DNA from: JAWLEP01 sp964553045
GTDB taxonomy: Bacteria; Fermentibacterota; Fermentibacteria; Fermentibacterales; JCC-6
Length of the DNA: 64,000 bases
Direction: 5' to 3'
NCBI GenBank assembly: GCA_964553045.1
Contig: CAZKJG010000007.1
Location: 62,001-126,000 of the forward strand
Shown here: positions 58,148 through 64,000 of the stretch, one piece after another
Position numbering within the stretch: the stretch's first letter is position 1
Layout of the letters: every line of letters begins with the position of its first letter
Position numbers and translations under genes: made by a program
The notes under the pieces: generated by a model
The model's database searches: none
Told to the model about the DNA's origin: nothing
What the model saw: only the letters and a program-made list of their open reading frames with translations

Positions 58148-59845
58148 ATGTTGTCAGAGAAAGAGGTCGCCGAGCTAAAGAAGCGCCTGCAACGGCTGCA
58201 GAAGGAACAGGGGGACGGGCAACCCTCCGGTGAGCTGGTGGAAGCTCTCAACTCCCTTGGCTCCTCACTTTTCGCCACCAGTCCCGATGAGGCCGAGCGG
58301 TACGCTCTCATGGCGCGTGAGGCGGCCGGGAAGATCGGAGACCGGGCCGGCGAAGCCCGCAGCTTCCAGGTGGAGGGCTTCTCCCACTGGTCCCGGGGCA
58401 GCTTCGACAGAAGCGAGGATTGCTACCGGCGGGCGCTGGACGCCTACAGGCACACGGGCGACAGGAAGGGCATGGCGGACGCCATGAACAACCTGGGGGC
58501 CGCACTTGGGGTACGCTGCCGCCTTGACCTGGCCATAGACAGCTACACGAAGTCCATGCAGATCTACGAGGAGATCGGCTACGAGCACGGCGTCGGATCC
58601 ACCAGCGCCAACATCGGGAACCTGTACAGGAGGATGGAGAGATACGAACCCGCCCTGGAGTACCAGAGTAAGGCACTGGGCATCTTCCGCAGCCTGGGAG
58701 ACCGGCAGTACGAGGCTACCGTGCTGGGAAACATAGGCAGCATCCTGATGGGGCAGGATCGCCCCGGTGAGGCGCTTGAGCGCTTCCGGGAAGCACTCCG
58801 GCTGTACGAGAGACAGGGCAACAGGAAGGGAGCTGCGTACTGCCTCCGTTACCTGGGGTCGGCATTCAGGAAGCTGGGAGATACAGACAGCGCCATAGAG
58901 TGTTGCCGTCAGGCGCTGGAGGCCGCCGAGGAGATAGAAAACAGACGGGGTATGCTTCTGGCATACAAGACGCTGGGCAGCAGCCATATGGACGCCGGTC
59001 AGCATGAACGCTCCCGGGAGTGCCTCCAACGTGCCCTGGAGCTGGCCCAGCAGATAGGAGTAAGGGACTCGGCCTACGAGATATGCCATGCGCTCTCCCG
59101 CGTGTACGAGAGGGAGGGTCGCTACAGGAGGGCGCTCGAGTACTACAAGCGCTACAGCGACCTTCAGGGTGAGATCCGGACCAGGGAGCTGACCGAGAAG
59201 ATAGCAGTGATGGAGATCGAGCACGAGGTCGAGAAGAAGGAGAAGGAGGCCGAGATCCACCGCCTGAGAAACGTAGAGCTATGCCGGGAGATCGAAGAAC
59301 GCAAGAAGGCCCAGAAGTCCCTCAGGGAGAGCGAGTCGAGATTCCGCAGTCTTTCCATAGAGGACCCGCTTTCCGGTTGCTTCAACCGGCGGTACTTCTT
59401 CGATATCGCCTCGCGGATAATCCGCAGGGCCGCCGAGGACGACGACAGCATCTCTCTGGTGCTGCTGGACCTGGATCACTTCAAGAAGGTCAACGACAGT
59501 TACGGTCACCAGGCCGGGGACAATGTTCTGAAGGAGTTCGTGGACCTGGCCACCTCCCTCATTCGGCCGGAGGACGTATTCGCCAGGTACGGGGGAGAGG
59601 AGTTCACCCTGCTCATGCCTGACACCGATCCGCAGGAAGCCAGGGCGACGGCAGAGAGAATCCGCAGCAGAACCGAGTCCCATGTATTCGGTGAGGGGGA
59701 GGAGGAGCTGGAGCTGACTGTCAGCGCCGGTGTCTGTCACACCGGGGAGACCGGTGAGGGAGAGCCCACATTGGACGGCTTGGTCAGGATCGCCGACAGC
59801 CGGCTCTACAGGGCCAAGTCGGAGGGCAGGAACAGGATCCTGTAG
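58148..59845 (+). CDS. TPR-GGDEF diguanylate cyclase
   Basis: A 565-residue cytoplasmic protein. About seven TPR repeats (residues 30-350) are followed by a charged coiled coil (350-405) and a GGDEF-type domain with active site RYGGEEFTLL. An inhibitory RxxD (RPED) sits five residues before the site. It is expected to make cyclic di-GMP under control of a TPR-bound partner. The TPR part resembles those of the two STAND proteins in the window. ATG with AGGGGTGG upstream. Confidence 0.88.
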   Translation: MLSEKEVAELKKRLQRLQKEQGDGQPSGELVEALNSLGSSLFATSPDEAERYALMAREAAGKIGDRAGEARSFQVEGFSHWSRGSFDRSEDCYRRALDAYRHTGDRKGMADAMNNLGAALGVRCRLDLAIDSYTKSMQIYEEIGYEHGVGSTSANIGNLYRRMERYEPALEYQSKALGIFRSLGDRQYEATVLGNIGSILMGQDRPGEALERFREALRLYERQGNRKGAAYCLRYLGSAFRKLGDTDSAIECCRQALEAAEEIENRRGMLLAYKTLGSSHMDAGQHERSRECLQRALELAQQIGVRDSAYEICHALSRVYEREGRYRRALEYYKRYSDLQGEIRTRELTEKIAVMEIEHEVEKKEKEAEIHRLRNVELCREIEERKKAQKSLRESESRFRSLSIEDPLSGCFNRRYFFDIASRIIRRAAEDDDSISLVLLDLDHFKKVNDSYGHQAGDNVLKEFVDLATSLIRPEDVFARYGGEEFTLLMPDTDPQEARATAERIRSRTESHVFGEGEEELELTVSAGVCHTGETGEGEPTLDGLVRIADSRLYRAKSEGRNRIL

Positions 59846-59872
59846 CACACCCGCCCCGTCCCCGGCCGCACG

Positions 59873-59892
59873 AAAAATCCCGCCGCAGCGGG
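59873..59892 (-). terminator. Rho-independent terminator of the arginine operon
   Basis: On the minus strand a 5-bp GC stem (CCCGC/GCGGG around a four-base loop) is followed by ATTTTT, about 150 bp after the argJ stop. A larger inverted repeat (59974-59983 with 60020-60029) lies closer to argJ. Confidence 0.55.
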
Positions 59893-60040
59893 CCATGGCA
59901 GCAGTTGCTGACCATGTCGGCGTTTGACCCCGGCAGGCCCATCAGCCCGGTGATGGGTGGGGAATGTGAGTTCGGGCGAAGGCCGGAAGTCCGGTTTCCC
60001 GTTGGCCGCATGGGGTGGAGCCTTCGCCCCGAGCTCCCCA

Positions 60041-61249
60041 TCAGGTGGAGTACTCGGCGTTTATGCGCACGTACTCGTAGGAGAAGTCCGACCCCCAGGC
60101 GGTGGCGCTGCCTTCGCCCTGGTGCATGTCGAGCACCACCTCGATGTGAGTGGCCCGCATCTTCCGCTTGGCGCGGGTGCGGTCGTAGTCGGTGGGCTGG
60201 CCGCCCTCCATTATTCGAACGGCGCCCTTGCTGGTGCCGATGGAGAGGTCCAGCCTCTCCGGGTCGAAGTCCACGCCTGCACGGCCGGCGGCTGCCAGTA
60301 TCCGTCCCCAGTTGGGGTCCCTTCCGAACATGGCCGTCCTGACCAGGTTCGAGTTGCTGATGGTCCTCGCTATTCGCCGCGCCGCTTTGTCGTCCGGCGC
60401 ACCGGTTACCCGGTAATCGATCAGCTTGGTGGCTCCCTCGCCGTCGGAGACGATCAGCCGGGCCAGGTGGGCGCACATCTTGCGGAGGTGCCTGCGGAAT
60501 GTCTCGCAGGCCTTTCCCTCCTGTGTGACCTTCCTGTTGCCGGCCGCACCGTTGCAGAGTACGCAGACCGTATCGTTGGTGGAGGTGTCGCCGTCCACGG
60601 AGATCATGTTGAAGGTGTCGCGGTTGATCTCTTCCAGGGCCTTCTGAAGAAGCTCGCTGGATATGGCCATGTCGCAGATGATGAAGGCGAGCATGGTTCC
60701 CATGTCGGGGTGTATCATGCCCGAGCCCTTGGCGATGCCGCCCATCCTTATCCGCTTGCCGCCCAGGCTGAAGGAGGTGTAGCCCTCCTTGGCGAAGGTG
60801 TCGGTGGTGAGGATGGCGTTCGATGTGAGCTTGCCGGCGATCTTCCTGCCGGAGAGCTTCGAGGCCACGGTGCGAATGCCCTGGCTCACCTTCTCGGAGG
60901 GCAGCTGCTTTCCGATGAGGCCGGTGCTGGCCACGAAGACGTCCTCGGGCAGGAGTCCCAGCTCCTCGGCGGTGACGTCCGCCATCATCTTCGCGTCGAG
61001 CCTTCCCTGCTCGCCGGTACAGGCGTTGGCGTTTCCGGAGTTGACGACGATGGCCTGTATGCGGCCGTCCTGCACATGGCGGCGGCTGAGCTTCACCGGC
61101 TCGGCCTGCACAACGTTGCGGGTGAAAACGGCGCCGGCCGCCGCCGGGGTCTTCGAGTAGATGATCGCCAGGTCCCGCCGCTTGGAGCGTATTCCTATGT
61201 GGGCGCCCCAGCTCCGGTAGCCCTTAACGTCCGATATGCTCTCATGCAT
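60041..61249 (-). CDS. argJ: Glutamate N-acetyltransferase / ornithine acetyltransferase ArgJ
   Basis: ArgJ recycles the acetyl group from acetylornithine to glutamate in arginine synthesis. The 402-residue precursor has the self-cleavage site in KGSGMIHPDMGTMLAF (cut before the Thr), plus VVNSGNANACTG, ASTGLIGKQLP, SVDGDTSTNDTV and FGRDPNWGRILAA. It is the last gene of the operon, 26 bp after argC. ArgJ makes the pathway cyclic, so a separate argA or argE may not be needed. Confidence 0.95.
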   Translation of the reverse strand: MHESISDVKGYRSWGAHIGIRSKRRDLAIIYSKTPAAAGAVFTRNVVQAEPVKLSRRHVQDGRIQAIVVNSGNANACTGEQGRLDAKMMADVTAEELGLLPEDVFVASTGLIGKQLPSEKVSQGIRTVASKLSGRKIAGKLTSNAILTTDTFAKEGYTSFSLGGKRIRMGGIAKGSGMIHPDMGTMLAFIICDMAISSELLQKALEEINRDTFNMISVDGDTSTNDTVCVLCNGAAGNRKVTQEGKACETFRRHLRKMCAHLARLIVSDGEGATKLIDYRVTGAPDDKAARRIARTISNSNLVRTAMFGRDPNWGRILAAAGRAGVDFDPERLDLSIGTSKGAVRIMEGGQPTDYDRTRAKRKMRATHIEVVLDMHQGEGSATAWGSDFSYEYVRINAEYST

Positions 61250-61275
61250 TCAGTGGATCCTCCCTGTCCGGATGA

Positions 61276-62319
61276 TCACGGATGCAGCGGAAGGGCCTGC
61301 AGGCCGGTCTCGGCAGGCAGGTCGAACATTATGTTCATGTTCTGCACGGCCTGGCCCGCAGCACCTTTCACGAGATTGTCTATGGAGGAGATGACCATGG
61401 CCGTTCCGGTCCGGTCATCCCAGTCGGCGTATATGTCGACGAAGTTGCTTCCCCGCACGTGCTTCACCCCCATGGGATGGCCCAGCAGGCGGATGAAGTA
61501 GCAGTTTCCGTAGGCCTCCTGCAGGCAGTCCACCATCCTCTCCCTCGAGATCCCGCTCTCCGCCGGACGGGCGTAGATGGTGGAGAGTATGCCCCTGTCC
61601 ACGGGCAGCAGGTGTGGGGTGAACAGAATGGAGGGCTCGGCGCCGGCGTACGCCCCCAGCACCTCCTGCATCTCGGGGGTGTGCCTGTGGCTGCGCAGCC
61701 CGTAGGGGGTGAAGTTGCCGAACACCTCCGGGAAGTGGGTCTTCTGCCTGGCCTTGGCCCCGGCCCCGGAGACGCCTGTCTTGGAGTCGGCGCAGATGCC
61801 CTCCGGCGACAGCATACCGCAGCGGAGCAGCGGGGCGAGCGGCAGTATCACCGAGGTGGGAAAGCAGCCGGGATTGGCCACCAGCGAAGCCCCGGCGATA
61901 TCGTCGGCGAACAGCTCCGGCAGGCCGTACACCGCCGACTCCATGTGCTCGGGGCAGCGGTGCTCCATTCCGTACCAGCTCCGGTACACGGCGGCCGATG
62001 AGAGGCGGAAGTCGCCGGAGAGGTCGATCACCCGCGCCTTTCCCAGCCCGTAGGTGGCGACAAAATCCATCGAGACACCGTGGGGAAGCGCCAGGAACAC
62101 GACGTCGACCCGGCTGCTGCTGAACGATTCCATGGGCTCGGCGGTAATGTCGCGGACGTTGCTGTAGTGGGTGTGTATGTCGCCGATCACATCGCCATCC
62201 CTGCTTTCGGAGGTCACCAGGATTATCTCGCAGGAAGGGTGCTGACGGAGCAGACGGATCAGCTCCGATCCGGTGTACCCGGTGGCTCCGATCACCGCTG
62301 CCCTGATGCTACTCCCCAT
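61276..62319 (-). CDS. argC: N-acetyl-gamma-glutamyl-phosphate reductase ArgC
   Basis: The 347-residue NADPH enzyme reduces acetylglutamyl phosphate. GATGYTGSELIRLL is the nucleotide site, NPGCFPTSV holds the catalytic Cys, and the FTPYGLRSHRHTPEM and HLLPVDRGIL motifs are present. The start overlaps the argD stop by 11 bp. Confidence 0.95.
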   Translation of the reverse strand: MGSSIRAAVIGATGYTGSELIRLLRQHPSCEIILVTSESRDGDVIGDIHTHYSNVRDITAEPMESFSSSRVDVVFLALPHGVSMDFVATYGLGKARVIDLSGDFRLSSAAVYRSWYGMEHRCPEHMESAVYGLPELFADDIAGASLVANPGCFPTSVILPLAPLLRCGMLSPEGICADSKTGVSGAGAKARQKTHFPEVFGNFTPYGLRSHRHTPEMQEVLGAYAGAEPSILFTPHLLPVDRGILSTIYARPAESGISRERMVDCLQEAYGNCYFIRLLGHPMGVKHVRGSNFVDIYADWDDRTGTAMVISSIDNLVKGAAGQAVQNMNIMFDLPAETGLQALPLHP

Positions 62320-63508
62320 CGACGACCTCCTCCAGCGACTGCGACAGCGCCCTCACAGCGACATCGAGCTGGCCGATGGTGATGACGAAAGGCGGCACCA
62401 TTCGAAGCACCCTCTCGGAGGTATAGTTCGCCAGCACCCCCCTCTCTATCATGCCGTCCACCACGTCGGGGGCGCTGCACCTCAGCTCCACGCCCACCAT
62501 CAGACCCATCCCCCTGACCTCTGCGATGGCCCGTGACCCCTCGGCCAGTTCGCGGAGCGAGGCCATGAGGTAGCGGCCCTTCTTCCGGACCGATTCGAGC
62601 ATGTCCGGGGCCGAGATGGTCTCGACAACGCTGTCCGCAACGGCGCAGGCCAGGGGATTGCCTCCGAATGTGGTACCGTGGTCGCCCGGCTCGAAGGCGG
62701 AGGCTGCGGACTCCGTCGCCAGCACGGCGCCTATGGGAAAGCCGCTTCCCAGACCCTTCGCCATGGTCACCACATCCGGTGTGATGCCGTACCGCTGGTA
62801 AGCGAAGAAGTCACCGGTCCTTCCGGCTCCGCACTGGATCTCGTCCAGTATCAGCAGGGCTCCGTGGCGGTCGCACTCCTCCCTGGCCGCCTCCATGAAC
62901 TCACGGCTCACGGGGTGTATGCCGCCCTCGCCCTGCACCGGTTCGGCGATCACGGCCGCTGTCTTCGGGCCGACGATGCTCCTCAGGGCGGAGACGTCGT
63001 TGAACGGCACCTTCTCGAAACCGCCCGGCAGCGGCCCGAACTGATCGTGGTACTTGGCCTTGCCCATGGTCACCGTGGCGATGGTCCGGCCGTGAAAGCA
63101 GTTCTCCAGGGAGACGATCTCCTGTCCACGGCCGTGGATCAGCGAGTGCTTGCGGGCCAGCTTCACCGCGCCCTCCACCGCTTCGGCGCCGCTGTTGCAG
63201 AAGAACACCCTGTCGAGGTCGGAGAGCTCCACCAGCCTTCGGGCCAGCCTGGCCTGGGGAACGGTGTAGAAGAGGTTGGACGTATGCATCAGCCTGCGGG
63301 CCTGTTCGCACGTGGCCTCGACTACCGCCGGATGACCGTAGCCCAGGCAGTTTACGGCTATGCCGGCCAGGCAGTCCACGTACTCCCTGCCGTGTATGTC
63401 GCGGACCACCGCCCCCTCGCCCTCCACCAGGGTCACCGGAAAACGGTTGTACATCGGGAAGTGAAATTGCCCGTCCCATCTGCGTACGGTTCTCTCATCT
63501 GTCTCCAT
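62309..63508 (-). CDS. argD: Acetylornithine aminotransferase ArgD
   Basis: A 399-residue class III PLP aminotransferase: NSGAEAVEGAVKLARKH, ENCFHGRT, LLILDEIQCGAGRTGDFFAY (PLP Asp equivalent) and MAKGLGSGFPIGAVLA with the Schiff-base Lys. It makes N-acetylornithine. It overlaps argB by 14 bp and argC by 11 bp. Confidence 0.93.
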   Translation of the reverse strand: METDERTVRRWDGQFHFPMYNRFPVTLVEGEGAVVRDIHGREYVDCLAGIAVNCLGYGHPAVVEATCEQARRLMHTSNLFYTVPQARLARRLVELSDLDRVFFCNSGAEAVEGAVKLARKHSLIHGRGQEIVSLENCFHGRTIATVTMGKAKYHDQFGPLPGGFEKVPFNDVSALRSIVGPKTAAVIAEPVQGEGGIHPVSREFMEAAREECDRHGALLILDEIQCGAGRTGDFFAYQRYGITPDVVTMAKGLGSGFPIGAVLATESAASAFEPGDHGTTFGGNPLACAVADSVVETISAPDMLESVRKKGRYLMASLRELAEGSRAIAEVRGMGLMVGVELRCSAPDVVDGMIERGVLANYTSERVLRMVPPFVITIGQLDVAVRALSQSLEEVVDGE

Positions 63509-64000
63509 TGAGACCCTCGCCTTCCTCGGCTCTGTCCTCTCTTACGATCGTCGTGCCCCGGTGGGGCCTGCCCCCGGCGATATCCGCGAGGGAGAGCCCG
63601 CCGGCCCTTCCTATGCAGGCAGCCCGGGCTCCGCCCTCCAGCGCCCTGATGCAGGAGTCGACCTTGGGTATCATGCCGCCCTCCAGGTCCGGCAGCATGC
63701 GCCGGGCCTCTTCCAGGGTCAGACGGTCTATCTTCGACTCCGGGTCATCGCGGTGCCGGCGGAGGCCGTTGACATTGGTCAGCGCGGCGTACATCCAGGC
63801 CTCCAGCTCGCCGGCCAGAACGCCGGCGAACATGTCCGCGTTCACGTTGTAGGTCCCGCCCGACGGCCCCATGGAAACCGGGGAGACAACGGGTATGTAG
63901 CCCTTGTCGCAGAGCAGCTCCAACAGCCTGGTGTCGTAGGACACCAGGTCACCCACGAAGCCGATGTCGACCTTCTCCCCGTTGCTGTCGCGGGCGAATC
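63495..64000 (-). CDS. argB: Acetylglutamate kinase ArgB (5' part outside the window)
   Basis: The last 168 codons of ArgB are present and the frame continues past the window edge. VDIGFVGDLVSYD, YNVNADMFAGVLAGEL, LTNVNGLRR and GGMIPKVDSCIRALEGG are typical. It phosphorylates acetylglutamate and is usually the arginine feedback point; the N-terminal part that decides feedback sensitivity is not visible. Confidence 0.93.
   Translation of the reverse strand, partial: FARDSNGEKVDIGFVGDLVSYDTRLLELLCDKGYIPVVSPVSMGPSGGTYNVNADMFAGVLAGELEAWMYAALTNVNGLRRHRDDPESKIDRLTLEEARRMLPDLEGGMIPKVDSCIRALEGGARAACIGRAGGLSLADIAGGRPHRGTTIVREDRAEEGEGLNGDR

Overview
This GC-rich 64 kb window is ordinary bacterial chromosome, most likely from an uncultivated, at least facultatively anaerobic member of the Fibrobacteres-Chlorobi-Bacteroidetes (FCB) lineage. 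The evidence is a PorX-type regulator, secreted proteins with type IX secretion (T9SS) C-terminal sorting domains, DUF3098 and DUF5777 proteins, an anaerobic ergothioneine pair and a double-cubane-cluster ATP-dependent reductase system. The short T9SS tails and the DWSGGPG-type N-termini remind me of Candidatus Fermentibacterota, but this is a recollection, not a search result. A 100-N scaffold gap at 57664-57763 shows it is a (meta)genome assembly. I see no rRNA, tRNA, CRISPR array, prophage or transposase gene.

Layout. 67-12716 (all minus) is a long, tightly coupled gene string: lipoprotein, LarA-like enzyme, sensor kinase, PorX regulator, tsaE, tsaB, a rimI-purine nucleoside phosphorylase fusion, folC, a DUF3098 protein, a SUMF1-like lipoprotein and a cyclase-STAND-TPR protein. 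12908-14785 (plus) is a Tim44-like/zinc-ribbon/TerB membrane protein, followed by a 169-bp inverted-repeat element. 14975-22978 holds a GT39-like glycosyltransferase, exonuclease III, a secreted protein of unknown function, a kinase/AAA-regulator pair and two tandem membrane paralogs. 23070-28832 is a cell-envelope region with two DOMON proteins around a DUF5777 barrel, broken T9SS cargo genes, an arginine-deiminase-fold enzyme and a ferredoxin-thioredoxin-reductase-like protein. 29033-34496 is signalling: a PAS-PAS-GGDEF cyclase convergent with a TIR-STAND-TPR giant. 34576-37188 is a broken FG-GAP cargo gene.

37297-39764 (minus) is an end-repair operon: archease, RtcB and a LigD-type 3'-phosphoesterase. 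Then come a radical SAM protein, an S41 protease-like lipoprotein, a decayed gene, a DASS-type transporter, an SDR and a split GMP synthetase subunit. 48843-51885 encodes a flavodoxin-like protein with EanB and EanA for oxygen-independent ergothioneine synthesis. 52042-57518 is the most unusual block: a promoter, a 10-residue leader peptide with alternative hairpins, a methyltransferase, a HgdB-like protein, a fused HgdB-like/double-cubane protein and its ATPase activator. After the repeat-associated gap come a TPR-GGDEF protein and the arginine operon argB(partial)-argD-argC-argJ (minus).

Regulation looks dominated by translational coupling (ATGA, GTGA and TTGA overlaps, many TTG starts with good Shine-Dalgarno sequences), two-component systems and cyclic-nucleotide signalling. 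All three genes with T9SS-cargo-like architecture are interrupted or truncated here.
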